57,733 bases of DNA, taken from NCBI GenBank assembly GCA_051418055.1, contig JBPRGH010000053.1, positions 1-57,733 of the forward strand, in the 5' to 3' direction. Of this stretch, positions 26,231 through 34,703 are shown in pieces (within the stretch, counting starts at the first letter, position 1; each line of letters starts with the position of its first letter). Both the position numbers and the translations under genes were made by a program. Below the pieces are notes generated by a model. The model was given only the letters and a program-made list of their open reading frames with translations, did no database searches and was not told where the DNA came from. Source of the stretch: JBPRGH01 sp051418055. Its GTDB lineage: Bacteria > Bacteroidota > Bacteroidia > Cytophagales > Cyclobacteriaceae.

Positions 26231-28168
26231 TCAATAAACCGTAGTAAGCACTACAAGACGAATTCCTTTTTCCAGCTGCTGGATTTCATGCCTTCCCGGA
26301 TTAAGCCTCAGTTCATTTTTGGCAGTATAAAAGCCTAATGCTGTTTCTCCATATTCTGCCGCTGTCTTTTCAAGGTCTTTAAACATTATACTTTCCTCGT
26401 CATAACCATATTCCTTAGGATCCCTGAATATTATTTCTGCTCCGCCAAATGTAAAAAGTTCAGTATAGATGCTATTCAATTCTCTTCGTAAAGCAATAGA
26501 GGCCAACAAATGGCTCAGGATCATTGGGCTGATGATGACTTCACTATCAAACCGCCGGATGAGGCCCTCATTGCTTGGATCTGCCAATTCAAGTAATATA
26601 TGAGGACGCTTAGGCGTATCTTCAAGGATCTCTTCCAGAAGTACATATCCTACAATTGTCCGGGCATCCGCCTCTACTTCCTCTACAAGCCTGTCGCTGC
26701 TCATCATCAGTATTTTATCAAATGCTGCAGGATTAACACTCCGTAAGTCATCTTCCTTCACATAATCAGCTTCGATATGCCTTACTTCAATCCTTTGGAG
26801 CTGATTATCCAAAAATGATAACTCCTTTTGCCTTGAATCTATAGGTCGTAACGAGGCAATGGTAATCTCATATTTCTCATCTTCATACGTGTTAAATTCC
26901 TTTATAAGAGAAGGAACATGATGGTTATATCCTAAAATAAGGATTTTTGTCACTTCAGTATCTTGCTCAATAGGTAAGCTGCCTTTATTTTCTATAACTA
27001 TGGCTTTTCTAAATGGTTTTAGGGCATTAATATCTTCATGTTTCCTGGCAAGGAATACCATTTTATCATTATCCTGAACTACATAATCAGGTGGTACATT
27101 TAGATGGGGGATGAAATTCTCCTGCTCCGAGCGCACTACACCGAATATCACTGCTTTCTCATACCCCGCTTTAACTTCCTCTATTGTCTTACCTGTGGCC
27201 TGGGAAACATCTTTTACGAAAAGGTTATTGCGTACACTTCGTGATAAAAGCTCGCTATATACTTCTGATAGGCCCGTGTGCCTTACATTTTGAGCCATAA
27301 GCCTGCTGATGATCACATTACTTATAACAATATCAAGCTGGCCCGAATAGGCTCTTTGAGCAGCTTTAACTTTACTTCCATCCTGTATTTCAGCTACAAC
27401 AAAAGGAAATTTCTTGTTATATTTTAAGCATTCGGAATTGATGGTAAGGAGTGTTTTAATAGTCTCAATGTCAGGAGTTATCAAGCCATTAGGTACATAA
27501 GCAGGGCTGGGTATTATTATTGCCGCTGCGTTAAGGCTGTCGACCCGACGAAGATGTTCCGGATCAATCCCTAATCCTGACCTCAGGATGATCTCTTCTG
27601 CTCTTTTGCCAATGAGCGGATAGTCTTTCAGCTCCTGAAGATGGTCCGGGGTAACATCATCAGCTAAGATTATTAATTGTAATGTGCGTGTGCTATGGCG
27701 ACGAAGAAAGTGTTTCAAACGCCCGACCGACTGGAATATTTCTGCAGCAATATGAATAGTCCTGTTGGTCCATCCTAATATAATAATATGGTTATTTACA
27801 GCTACAGGTGTAAGCCCCTGTTCAAGATGCCTTATTTTTCTGTTTAACGAGCTTGTAATAATGGCCACCAAAGAACCAAGAAATACCACATACCCGGCGA
27901 TGGTTATAATTGTTGATACAAATCGCCTCCAGAGCCCTTCATCATCACCAAGATAGCCGGGATCGGATAACCTTAAAAAAGCCCACCATACCGATTCACC
28001 AAAACCGTCGGTTGGTTCTCCGGACGGCATTACCAGTAAACCTCCTACAATAGAAATTATTCCAATAAATGCAGCAACGGATAAAAGCTGATAATGAGCC
28101 CCTTTTACAAGCTGTCTTTCCACAAAAAACATTATCCGCTGCCTGAGCCTAAATCTTCTTTTTCGCAT
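26231..28168 (-). CDS. CASTOR/POLLUX-like ion channel with RCK domains
   Basis: A 645-residue membrane protein resembling bacterial homologues of plant CASTOR/POLLUX. The N-terminus has TM segments at about 24-47 and 82-108 with a pore-like stretch between them (ESVWWAFLRLSDPGYLGDDEGL). Two large cytoplasmic RCK/TrkA-N-like nucleotide-binding halves follow: HIIILGWTNRTIHIAAEIF (first) and KILILGYNHHVPSLIKEF (second). It probably forms a ligand-gated cation channel; ion selectivity is not readable from the sequence. It is monocistronic and flanked by repeats. Confidence 0.85.
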   Translation of the reverse strand: MRKRRFRLRQRIMFFVERQLVKGAHYQLLSVAAFIGIISIVGGLLVMPSGEPTDGFGESVWWAFLRLSDPGYLGDDEGLWRRFVSTIITIAGYVVFLGSLVAIITSSLNRKIRHLEQGLTPVAVNNHIIILGWTNRTIHIAAEIFQSVGRLKHFLRRHSTRTLQLIILADDVTPDHLQELKDYPLIGKRAEEIILRSGLGIDPEHLRRVDSLNAAAIIIPSPAYVPNGLITPDIETIKTLLTINSECLKYNKKFPFVVAEIQDGSKVKAAQRAYSGQLDIVISNVIISRLMAQNVRHTGLSEVYSELLSRSVRNNLFVKDVSQATGKTIEEVKAGYEKAVIFGVVRSEQENFIPHLNVPPDYVVQDNDKMVFLARKHEDINALKPFRKAIVIENKGSLPIEQDTEVTKILILGYNHHVPSLIKEFNTYEDEKYEITIASLRPIDSRQKELSFLDNQLQRIEVRHIEADYVKEDDLRSVNPAAFDKILMMSSDRLVEEVEADARTIVGYVLLEEILEDTPKRPHILLELADPSNEGLIRRFDSEVIISPMILSHLLASIALRRELNSIYTELFTFGGAEIIFRDPKEYGYDEESIMFKDLEKTAAEYGETALGFYTAKNELRLNPGRHEIQQLEKGIRLVVLTTVY

Positions 28169-28465
28169 GAAGTAAAATCATCTATAACCTAAAGATACTT
28201 AACTATAATGAAAAGGAGTTTGTTGGGAACTTGTGACCTGAGTTAGTTCTGAGCATGTTTATAAATAGCTTATTATGGGCGCCTTATCCGGCTTTCGCTA
28301 CTCAGCTGCCCCGCACAGGGCCCTTTCGGCTTCAGACAGGCCGCTCAATCCGGGGCGCAGGAGAAATTGACAAATAAATCCCCCTCACGAAATCGAGCTT
28401 ATCCGGATTTTTATAAGACCAGCTATAATTCTGGAAATTTATTAAATGGTGTTTTCTATTCATCC
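28169..28465. other. intergenic region, no gene seen
   Basis: About 300 bp with GC-rich inverted segments around 28275-28365 that may be a decayed repeat. No convincing coding sequence; short frames here lack start signals and family resemblance. Confidence 0.4.
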
Positions 28466-28473
28466 TATCTTTG
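28466..28473 (+). promoter_or_regulatory. -7 promoter element (TATCTTTG)
   Basis: Exact TAnnTTTG match ending 6 bp before the ATG at 28480. The transcript would begin at or next to the start codon, so the message is probably leaderless. Confidence 0.55.
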
Positions 28474-28479
28474 CATCCT

Positions 28480-28731
28480 ATGTTTGACAGTAATCAATTT
28501 CCTGCAGCACTTGACAACGAACTTTTTGAACAGTGGCTTGAAGAAGGCAGGCAGAGCCTGATCAGCTACAGCTTTCTGTTAATTGTTTGGGATGATTTTG
28601 AATCAGCTTACAAACCGGTATATGCAGAAAACCGCAATGAAATTGATCAATTTGAACGATACGGACAGGCTAAAGGGCATGAATCCCTTGTCGCAGCCTA
28701 CGATCTCTTTTCAGAATCCAGGGTGAAGTAG
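28480..28731 (+). CDS. small protein of unknown function
   Basis: An 83-residue acidic, soluble protein (MFDSNQFPAALDNELFEQWLEEGR.., KPVYAENRNEIDQFERYG). The frame can be extended to a TTG at 28471, but the promoter element overlaps that codon, so the ATG at 28480 is the better start. No family recognised, no signal peptide or TM segment. The stop codon touches a palindromic repeat that may end transcription. Confidence 0.6.
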   Translation: MFDSNQFPAALDNELFEQWLEEGRQSLISYSFLLIVWDDFESAYKPVYAENRNEIDQFERYGQAKGHESLVAAYDLFSESRVK

Positions 28732-28763
28732 ATGTCTGACACATCCAAGGTGTCTGACATCTT
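28731..28763. repeat. GATGTCTGACA.. palindromic repeat, copy 1
   Basis: GATGTCTGACAca-N4-AGGTGTCTGACATC, an inverted repeat with a mismatch in each arm. Related copies at 29335, 30808, 33146, 39437 and 47278. Confidence 0.7.
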
Positions 28764-28788
28764 CCTTTAAAACAATATCCTAATCCTG

Positions 28789-28845
28789 GTTTTAGGTTAA
28801 GCGCAGTCGGTCCTAAAACCGGACAATTACCTGAGCATCCCGCTC
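28789..28845. repeat. double-hairpin intergenic repeat, copy 2
   Basis: TTTTAGGTTAAGCGCAGTCGGTCCTAAAA-type stem, then CTGAGCATCCCGCTC. Same layout as 26138-26195. Confidence 0.6.
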
Positions 28846-28900
28846 CTGCTGGCCCACACCAAACAATTTTATCAATTTACAGCTTATTTAATTAGTGGGC

Positions 28901-28914
28901 GTAACTATAGTTAC
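28901..28914. promoter_or_regulatory. perfect palindrome upstream of thioredoxin
   Basis: GTAACTATAGTTAC is a perfect 14-bp palindrome 48 bp before the thioredoxin start. The position fits an operator for a dimeric winged-helix regulator (MarR/HxlR style). No such regulator is encoded in the window. Confidence 0.45.
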
Positions 28915-28962
28915 ACAAAAAATGAAATACGGTAAGTAGCTTCGTGAAAAAGATTTATATAA

Positions 28963-29319
28963 ATGGAAACGATACAATTAACAACCGAAAAATTTAAGGA
29001 AGAAATTTTTGATTATACCGCTGAAAAAGAGTGGAAGTATAAGGGGGATGTGCCGGCAATCATAGATTTTTATGCTGATTGGTGTGGTCCCTGTAAAATG
29101 GTAGCTCCGATATTAGAGGAATTGGCCAAAGAATATAAGGGAAAACTTATTATTTATAAAGTAGATACGGAGACAGAGCAGGAGTTATCTAATGTCTTTC
29201 AAATACGCAGTATACCCAGCATGTTATTTATCCCAAAAGAAAGCCAACCTATGATGCAGGCAGGGGCATTACCAAAAAGTACACTGGAAGATATAATAAA
29301 TAAGGAGCTTCTGAATTAA
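28963..29319 (+). CDS. thioredoxin
   Basis: A 118-residue cytosolic thioredoxin with the classical WCGPCK motif (Cys41, Cys44), the preceding FYADW strand, and the cis-Pro loop RSIPSM. The N-terminal ~25 residues extend the standard fold slightly. It reduces disulfides in cytoplasmic proteins. It lies alone between repeats and has a palindrome in its promoter region. Confidence 0.93.
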   Translation: METIQLTTEKFKEEIFDYTAEKEWKYKGDVPAIIDFYADWCGPCKMVAPILEELAKEYKGKLIIYKVDTETEQELSNVFQIRSIPSMLFIPKESQPMMQAGALPKSTLEDIINKELLN

Positions 29320-29334
29320 AACTTGATCTCACAA

Positions 29335-29365
29335 ATGTCTGACACCTAAAAGGTGTCTGACATCT
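29335..29365. repeat. GATGTCTGACA.. palindromic repeat, copy 2
   Basis: AATGTCTGACACC-N4-AGGTGTCTGACATC, 15 bp after the thioredoxin stop. Confidence 0.7.
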
Positions 29366-29387
29366 CTTCTCTTCTCTTATTCTTATC

Positions 29388-29450
29388 CTGGTTTTAGGTT
29401 AAGCGAAGCGGTCCTAAAAACCTAATAATACCTGAGCGTCCCGCTCAATA
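29388..29450. repeat. double-hairpin intergenic repeat, copy 3
   Basis: TTTTAGGTTAAGCGAAGCGGTCCTAAAA-type stem followed by TGAGCGtccCGCTCA. Third copy of the family first seen at 26138. Confidence 0.6.
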
Positions 29451-29468
29451 AAAAATTGTAAAAAATTA

Positions 29469-30761
29469 TTATTCACCATTTTCCGGCAAATGCTTTTTTA
29501 GCTGTTTTACAAAAAGATGATAATCCACCGTGATCGTATGCCTGGCAGTTTTGATTTGCTTCAAGTGCGGATGTGTAACCTCTTTCCTGCATAACTCCTT
29601 AATATTAGCAGGTCGTTTCCATTTACCGGAAATTGCCCTTGCAGCAAGCTTACTCTGCAGTTCTGATCCCGGCCAGATACACCCGAGAGGCTGGAACATA
29701 CCAATGAAAAACAGGTTTTCATGCTCCTCGTGTAACATCTTTAAATACAAGGGCACATCACCTTCACGGTAATTGATAAGGTCCTTATCAAAGAAAGGAT
29801 GAGCCAGTACAAACCCCGTGCAGGCTATAATTACATCAAACTCTTCAATGGATCCGTCTTTGAAGTACACCTTTTTACCTTCATATCGGTCAATATCTCC
29901 TTTCGGCATCACTTTGCCATGGCGTAATTTATACAGAAGCTCATCGTTAATGATAGGGTGGGTGCTACTTACACTATGTTCTGGCTCAGGTAACCCATAT
30001 AATTTATTTGATCCGACAAAAAGCTTTACAGTCAGTTCAGAAAGAAAATACTTTAAGCGGGTAGGAAGGAAGGTCATTTTTGAAGCAACTACATCACTCG
30101 GCATTCCAAAGAGAAATTTTGGGATAATGCGATAACCTCTCCTCCAGCTGATGGTCGTTCTTTTGCTTACCCTGCTTGTCTCTACAGCTACATCACATGC
30201 CGAATTACCTCCTCCGATTACCAGGACACTCTTATCCTTAAATGGTGCTGCTTTTTTATAGTTATGGGAATGAAGGAATTCTCCTGAAAAGTCTCCCGGA
30301 TAATCAGGATACCGGGGCTCCCAGTGATGCCCATTACACACTACCAGGTCTGTAAATATTTCAGTTTTTTCTATACCGTCCTTTTCAGTGGTAACTTCCC
30401 AGCATTTATCGACTGTAGGCTTGCATTCCTTAACCAGTGTATTGAATTGAATGGAAGGGTAGAGGTTGAATTTTTTAGCATAAGCCTGAAAATATCTCCT
30501 GAGCTGATCATGAGAAGGGTAATCGGGGATCCCGGCTTCAAATTCATCGAAAGTAAAATCTTCATACTGTGAAAGCGTTTTGGAGCTTATGATATGTGTG
30601 GTTTCAAACACACTGGAATGGCTTTCATTCTCAGAATAGATCCAGTTACCGCCAACCTCATTGTTATAATCATAGGCTGTGACATCCAAACCCTCATCCA
30701 GTAAATTTTTAATAGCCGTTATGCCTGACGGACCGGCACCAATGACACATACTCTCTTCAT
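29469..30761 (-). CDS. flavin-containing monooxygenase
   Basis: A 430-residue NADPH-dependent FMO-type enzyme that oxygenates soft nucleophiles (N or S centres). It has the FAD motif GAGPSG (about 8-13), the FMO fingerprint FSGEFLHSHNYKK, the second Rossmann motif VIGGGNSACDVA for NADPH, and the ATG-like CTGF motif in VIIACTGF. Length is normal. It is a single gene; the substrate cannot be told from sequence. Confidence 0.88.
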   Translation of the reverse strand: MKRVCVIGAGPSGITAIKNLLDEGLDVTAYDYNNEVGGNWIYSENESHSSVFETTHIISSKTLSQYEDFTFDEFEAGIPDYPSHDQLRRYFQAYAKKFNLYPSIQFNTLVKECKPTVDKCWEVTTEKDGIEKTEIFTDLVVCNGHHWEPRYPDYPGDFSGEFLHSHNYKKAAPFKDKSVLVIGGGNSACDVAVETSRVSKRTTISWRRGYRIIPKFLFGMPSDVVASKMTFLPTRLKYFLSELTVKLFVGSNKLYGLPEPEHSVSSTHPIINDELLYKLRHGKVMPKGDIDRYEGKKVYFKDGSIEEFDVIIACTGFVLAHPFFDKDLINYREGDVPLYLKMLHEEHENLFFIGMFQPLGCIWPGSELQSKLAARAISGKWKRPANIKELCRKEVTHPHLKQIKTARHTITVDYHLFVKQLKKHLPENGE

Positions 30762-30807
30762 CTTACTTATTTAGGGACACAGGGTAATGATACAAAATAT
30801 TCGACAA

Positions 30808-30841
30808 AGATGTCTGACCCCTCAAAGGTGCCTGACATCTT
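30808..30841. repeat. GATGTCTGACA.. palindromic repeat, copy 3
   Basis: AGATGTCTGACCCC-N4-AGGTGCCTGACATCT between two divergent genes. Confidence 0.65.
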
Positions 30842-30876
30842 GAGGATAATTTGCTCCGGACTTTGTATATTTAGGA

Positions 30877-31692
30877 ATGAACAGGCTATTATCACATACC
30901 TTGACCTTAGAAAAAGATCTCCTGAAGTACTTTAATGTAGTAGCAATTCTCTGCTTCATTATTACTGCACTCTCATTGCTTCAGGATTATTTAGGTATGC
31001 TGCTGCAAAATAGGTCTTATTACTTTTCAGAATCCCTGTCCTTTAATCTCTTCTGGCTGCTGTTCGTTCCTTTCTGCTGGATCCTTTTTAAAGGATTATC
31101 ATATAGCTACTCCAGGACAAAGCCACCTTTTTACCTGATAATAAACAGCGGTTTAATCATTTTGCTGGCAATCCTGCAGTTATTGGTATTTGCAGTTGTT
31201 CTGCTTTTTGTTTTAAACGTTCTCATGCAGGAACAATGGGACTTAAGGTATCTGCTCATCGAGAAGTTTTCCACGCGGCTGTACCTGTCCCTGGCTGTTT
31301 ACCTAATACTTTCCATAATTTATTACCATTTCCGAAAAAAACAGGTACCACACGAAAAAACCTATCCAGATATTTTGCCTGTGAAGGTTGGCCACAAAAC
31401 GATTTCTATTAATAAAACAGATATCAGCTGGATAGCATCAGGGGGAAGTTATATTACCCTTTATACCAGTAGCGGCAATAAATATGTGATGATCAATAGC
31501 TTGAAAAATATAATTGAAAAGCTGGACCCCCAACACTTTAAAAGGATACACCGGTCAACTATCGTAAATACTTCTGTAGTGAGAGAGCTTAGGTCCAGGA
31601 TGAACGGCGATTATGATGTCCTTTTAATAGACGGCACTGAGCTACGGCTAAGCCGTAATTATTCAAAATCCCTGAAGGGAATCCTGCTATAG
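30877..31692 (+). CDS. membrane-anchored LytTR family regulator
   Basis: A 271-residue protein with four TM segments in its first ~150 residues (VVAILCFIITALSLL, SLSFNLFWLLFVPFCWILF, LIINSGLIILLAILQLLVFAVVLLFVL, LYLSLAVYLILSIIYY) and a C-terminal LytTR DNA-binding domain (about 167-271; ISWIASGGSYITLYT, FKRIHRSTIVN). There is no receiver domain, so the membrane part probably senses the signal. LytTR proteins bind direct repeats with a period near 21-22 bp, so this is a secondary candidate for the promoter boxes at 33-45 kb. Confidence 0.88.
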   Translation: MNRLLSHTLTLEKDLLKYFNVVAILCFIITALSLLQDYLGMLLQNRSYYFSESLSFNLFWLLFVPFCWILFKGLSYSYSRTKPPFYLIINSGLIILLAILQLLVFAVVLLFVLNVLMQEQWDLRYLLIEKFSTRLYLSLAVYLILSIIYYHFRKKQVPHEKTYPDILPVKVGHKTISINKTDISWIASGGSYITLYTSSGNKYVMINSLKNIIEKLDPQHFKRIHRSTIVNTSVVRELRSRMNGDYDVLLIDGTELRLSRNYSKSLKGILL

Positions 31693-31809
31693 TACTCCAC
31701 TTAGCTAAGTTATACCACAGGTTAGCTATTCATTAACCTTTAGATACCATTACATCTCATGTCTTCCCGTAAAATAGCTTAATCAAATTCATCATTTAAA
31801 TCGGAAAAA

Positions 31810-32445
31810 ATGTACAGATTATTAGCTATAGTATTACTTCTGGGCTGCAACACGTCTTCTAACAGCCAGGATTGCTCCAATACAAAGTATGAAAACAGAC
31901 AGTTGGCCGGAGGTCCATGCGAAGGGTGTGAAGCTGTATTTGAATTTAAAGATGTAAAAATGAATTCAACAGATACATTACCTGATTTTAATGAAGAAGG
32001 CATGAAGCTGAAAATCACGGGTACTGTATATAGGAATGGGAGCCCTGCCTGCGATGTGATACTATATACCTATCACACTAATCAGCAGGGGATATATCCA
32101 ACAAAAGGTAATGAAAAAGGGTGGGCGCGGAGGCACGGCTACATCCGGGGCTGGGTTAAGACAGATCAGGAAGGCAAGTATACATTTTATACCATCAAAC
32201 CCGGAAGCTATCCTTCTCGTAATACCCCTGCACATATCCATATAACCGTTCTGGAGCCGGATGGTACATATTACTGGATTGATGATTTCCATTTTGCTGA
32301 TGATCCCCTGCTCACGTCAAAGCAAAAAAGAAACATAACCAGGAGGGGGGGATCTGACGGTATAGTAGATCCCGTGAAGCAAGGACAGCTCTGGGTTGTA
32401 AAACGGGATATTTATTTAGGTGAAAATATTCCCGGATATGAATAA
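31810..32445 (+). CDS. intradiol ring-cleavage dioxygenase-like lipoprotein
   Basis: A 211-residue lipoprotein (lipobox LLGC) of the protocatechuate-3,4-dioxygenase beta-sandwich family: KLKITGTVYRNGSPACDVILYTYHTN, a Tyr before PTKG, RRHGYIRGWVKTDQEGKYTFYTIKPGSYP, and PAHIHITV. The two Tyr and two His (HIH) expected as iron ligands are present. Lipid-anchored members are common in Bacteroidota and their substrates are mostly unknown, so aromatic ring cleavage is not assured. Confidence 0.85.
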   Translation: MYRLLAIVLLLGCNTSSNSQDCSNTKYENRQLAGGPCEGCEAVFEFKDVKMNSTDTLPDFNEEGMKLKITGTVYRNGSPACDVILYTYHTNQQGIYPTKGNEKGWARRHGYIRGWVKTDQEGKYTFYTIKPGSYPSRNTPAHIHITVLEPDGTYYWIDDFHFADDPLLTSKQKRNITRRGGSDGIVDPVKQGQLWVVKRDIYLGENIPGYE

Positions 32446-32460
32446 AAATAGATAAATAAA

Positions 32461-32733
32461 TTACCACCAGCTCCCGGTTGTAGCTAAAGCCGAAGGCTAA
32501 AGCGGAATACCGGGACCCTTAACCAAAGAACCACTCTAAAAATAACCTCACCAAAAAACCAATAAAACACCACAGCGCTGCATTATTTTATATTCGTAAT
32601 GCTAAAAATCATAATCATTCCCGGTGTGCCTTTTCATTAGATACTGTAGTGGTTTGATAAGTTAAACTTATGGTTCTTCGCTGAAGGGTCCCGGCACATT
32701 TTCCCGACTAGGGTCGGGAGGCCGGGAATTGAT
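32461..32733. repeat. structured intergenic element, long copy with inverted ends
   Basis: The 273-bp region begins CCAGCTCCCGG, contains ACCGGGACCCTTAACCAAAGAACCAC, and ends with the inverse pattern (GTTCTTCGCTGAAGGGTCCCGG.., then GGCCGGGAATT). The ends are thus imperfect inverted repeats of about 65 bp. Partial relatives lie at 33073-33145, 37841-38005, 39505-39690 and 47052-47195. No ORF inside. Confidence 0.6.
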
Positions 32734-32752
32734 TTGTTGTTTTTTTAAATAA

Positions 32753-33062
32753 TTAATGAATTATAAACTGATCATATAAGTCGTCCCACGATTCATTGAT
32801 AGAGTTTATAAGATTGAATTTATATTCTCTTTTATATCTCTTGATCTGCTTCTCTCTGGCAAGGGGCTTCTTCAGCATCATTATGTTCTTCAAAGTAGAT
32901 TAATTTAGAACAGTTGTATTTTTTCGTAAAACTTTCCCTTAATCCATTCTTATGTTCATAAGTCCTCCGCTCTACATCATCAGTAAAACCTGTATAAAAG
33001 ACTGTGTGGTTTTTATTGGTGATGATATAAACATAAAACCTGTTCATTAAATAAAAATACAA
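32753..33062 (-). pseudogene. GIY-YIG nuclease family gene with a single-base frameshift
   Basis: The annotated frame gives 76 residues (MNRFYVYIITNKNHTVFYTGFTDDVERRTYEH.., a GIY-YIG domain of the YhbQ/UvrC-like small type) and then shifts into nonsense, EEAPCQREADQEI. Removing one C from the 4-base run at 32863-32866 restores EEALAREKQIKRYKREYKFNLI and a normal C-terminus that ends at 32753. The gene is therefore frameshifted or the base is an assembly error. Family role is a small structure-specific or poorly defined nuclease. Confidence 0.75.
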
Positions 33063-33072
33063 TAAAATAAAA

Positions 33073-33145
33073 TACCACCAGTTCCCAGCCCCGAATATTC
33101 CTAATCCTAAAAATCATAACAATACCCGCTGTGCCTTTTTATTAG
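33073..33145. repeat. structured intergenic element, partial copy
   Basis: Matches internal and left-end parts of the element at 32461-32733 (ACCACCAG.TCCC, CTAAAAATCATAA, CTGTGCCTTTT.ATTAG). Confidence 0.5.
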
Positions 33146-33179
33146 AGATGTCTGACACCTCTAAGGTGTCTGACATCTT
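33146..33179. repeat. GATGTCTGACA.. palindromic repeat, copy 4
   Basis: AGATGTCTGACACC-N4-AGGTGTCTGACATCT, the cleanest copy; arms match except for one central base. Confidence 0.7.
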
Positions 33180-33205
33180 GCTTGCTTTACTTATTTTCAA
33201 AATCA

Positions 33206-33269
33206 GTAAAATATGTAACATAAGGGTATTTAAATGTAAGAGAACAATTCATAAATATTTCGATCTTGC
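33206..33269 (+). promoter_or_regulatory. tripartite regulon promoter before the TonB-domain gene
   Basis: Boxes TATGTAA (33212-33218) and AATGTAA (33233-33239) are 21 bp apart; 22 bp further lies GATCTTGC (33262-33269), a weak -7 element. The leading box reads GTAAAA instead of GTGAWW. This is the weakest of the nine sites, but spacing is exact. Confidence 0.5.
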
Positions 33270-33313
33270 ATCTTCTATTGAGAAAAACTTATTTCTTAAT
33301 TAAATACCCAGAC

Positions 33314-33883
33314 ATGAAAAAGATTTTATTCCTTTTGTTATCAACAGTTTTTATTTGGCAGAGTTGTGATACTAAAACTGCAGAAGTTAATACCTCAGGC
33401 GAAATAGCCCAGCAAGATTCAATAGTAAAAGCCGATGATCTTGCCGCCAAACGGGCATGGCTAATAAAAGCCGGTGAAGAAAAAGCAGAACAACGAAGAT
33501 TAGCCGCTATTGAGAAAGCAAATTTATCACCGACCTACCAGGATGCCAGCGGAAGAATAGTTTATGTTAAGACAGAGGTGGCTCCATATTATGAAGGTGG
33601 TGAAGATGCAATGCTAAAGTACCTGAATGATAATTTAATATATCCGGAAACAGCAAAAGAGCAGAATAAAGAGGGGATTGTGTTTGTAGACTTTGTAATT
33701 GATCAGGATGGAAATGTACGTGAAGTAGTAGCCTCCGATGTAGTAGGTGAAGATGTTGATCTAATGCTGAAAGAAGAATCTGTAAGGGTTGTGGCTTCTA
33801 TGCCAGGATGGAAAGCAGGCATTCAGCAGGGAAAACCAGTTGATGCATCATTTAGTATACCGATTAGGTTTGTACTTAATTAA
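33314..33883 (+). CDS. TonB C-terminal-domain lipoprotein
   Basis: A 189-residue lipoprotein if started at MKKILFLLLSTVFIWQSC (the frame is open to 33266, but that start overlaps the promoter). A charged helical stretch (about 50-75) precedes a TonB C-terminal-like domain: GGEDAMLKYLNDNLIYPETAKEQNKEGIVFVDFVIDQDGNV.., MPGWKAGIQQGKPVDASFSIPIRFVL. There is no proline-rich periplasmic spanner, so this is not a classic energy transducer; such proteins are frequent in Bacteroidota and poorly defined. A strong terminator follows. It has a copy of the tripartite promoter. Confidence 0.8.
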   Translation: MKKILFLLLSTVFIWQSCDTKTAEVNTSGEIAQQDSIVKADDLAAKRAWLIKAGEEKAEQRRLAAIEKANLSPTYQDASGRIVYVKTEVAPYYEGGEDAMLKYLNDNLIYPETAKEQNKEGIVFVDFVIDQDGNVREVVASDVVGEDVDLMLKEESVRVVASMPGWKAGIQQGKPVDASFSIPIRFVLN

Positions 33884-33888
33884 TATCT

Positions 33889-33916
33889 AAAAGGGTTCTT
33901 ATCAGAGCCCTTTTTT
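33889..33916 (+). terminator. intrinsic terminator after the TonB-domain gene
   Basis: AAAGGGTTCT-TATC-AGAGCCCTTTTTT: a stem with one G.T pair, a four-base loop and a T run, 5 bp after the stop. Confidence 0.85.
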
Positions 33917-34057
33917 ATTTCCTCTCTTTCAAATCTGCAAAAAAAGTAAAAAATCATTATAAAAGTACATTACAACCAATCTTAAGGTATAAATAATTAC
34001 ATTTAATAGATTTTCGCCACCTGAAAGTAGTTGTAGACATTAAATTCTGCGTAAATA

Positions 34058-34618
34058 TTGAAGTTATACATTAAATATATGGTAAGCCATCGCTGCAAGA
34101 TGATGGTGAAGGAAGAGTTGAATAAGCTTGATTTGCATTATGTAATTGTAGAACTTGGGATGGTTGAAATTTTGGAAGATATTACACCGGAGCAGCGATA
34201 TCAGCTGAAAGACAATCTGTCTATGTCAGGCCTGGAGCTGCTGGATGATAAAAAAGCTATTCTGATAGAAAAAATAAAGAATATAATCACGGAAATGATC
34301 CATTACTCTGAAGAAGTCCCAAGGGTAAACTATTCCGATTATATCAGCAAAAAATTAGATTTAAACTACACCTATCTGGCCAACATATTCTCAGAGGTAA
34401 AAGGAATAACCATTCAGCAGTATATTATCATACAAAAGATTGAGCGTGTTAAAGAGCTGCTTTTATATGATGAACTTACCCTAACCGACATAGCATATAA
34501 GATGCACTATAGCAGTGTTGCACACCTGTCAAATCAATTTAAAAAAGTAACAGGTCTGTCACCATCCTTTTTTAAGCAAATGAGAGAAAAGCGCGAAGAC
34601 AACCTGGAAAACATGTGA
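34058..34618 (+). CDS. AraC family regulator with small HMA-like N-terminal domain (paralogue 1)
   Basis: A 186-residue protein starting at a TTG. That start is supported because the tandem paralogue downstream has the same first residues (MKLYIKYMVS). The N-terminal ~70 residues (alpha/beta, MKLYIKYMVSHRCKMMVKEELNKL) look like the heavy-metal-associated-like domain that precedes AraC domains in many Bacteroidota proteins, where the motif is usually CxRC; the first Cys is Ser here. The C-terminal ~100 residues are an AraC HTH (YTYLANIFSEVKGITIQQYIIIQKIERVKELL, LTLTDIAYKMHYSSVAHLSNQFKKVTGLSPSFFK). I see no tripartite promoter in front of this copy. Confidence 0.85.
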   Translation: MKLYIKYMVSHRCKMMVKEELNKLDLHYVIVELGMVEILEDITPEQRYQLKDNLSMSGLELLDDKKAILIEKIKNIITEMIHYSEEVPRVNYSDYISKKLDLNYTYLANIFSEVKGITIQQYIIIQKIERVKELLLYDELTLTDIAYKMHYSSVAHLSNQFKKVTGLSPSFFKQMREKREDNLENM

Positions 34619-34678
34619 TATATGTAAGATTCCCGCGGGGCTATGTAACACTTTCTCACTACATAAGCTTCACCTTTA
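34615..34678 (+). promoter_or_regulatory. tripartite regulon promoter before AraC paralogue 2
   Basis: GTGATA (34615-34620) then TATGTAA (34621-34627), second TATGTAA 34642-34648, then 22 bp to CACCTTTA (34671-34678). It overlaps the stop codon of AraC paralogue 1. It would drive the AraC2-kinase-receiver genes. Confidence 0.75.
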
Positions 34679-34703
34679 CATACATCTTCTAAAGGAGGCT
34701 TCA

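Noticed and set aside
33917..34057. Search for a tripartite promoter before AraC paralogue 1
   Set aside because: There is a weak TAgaTTTT-like stretch near 34007 but no pair of TATGTAA boxes at the required distances.
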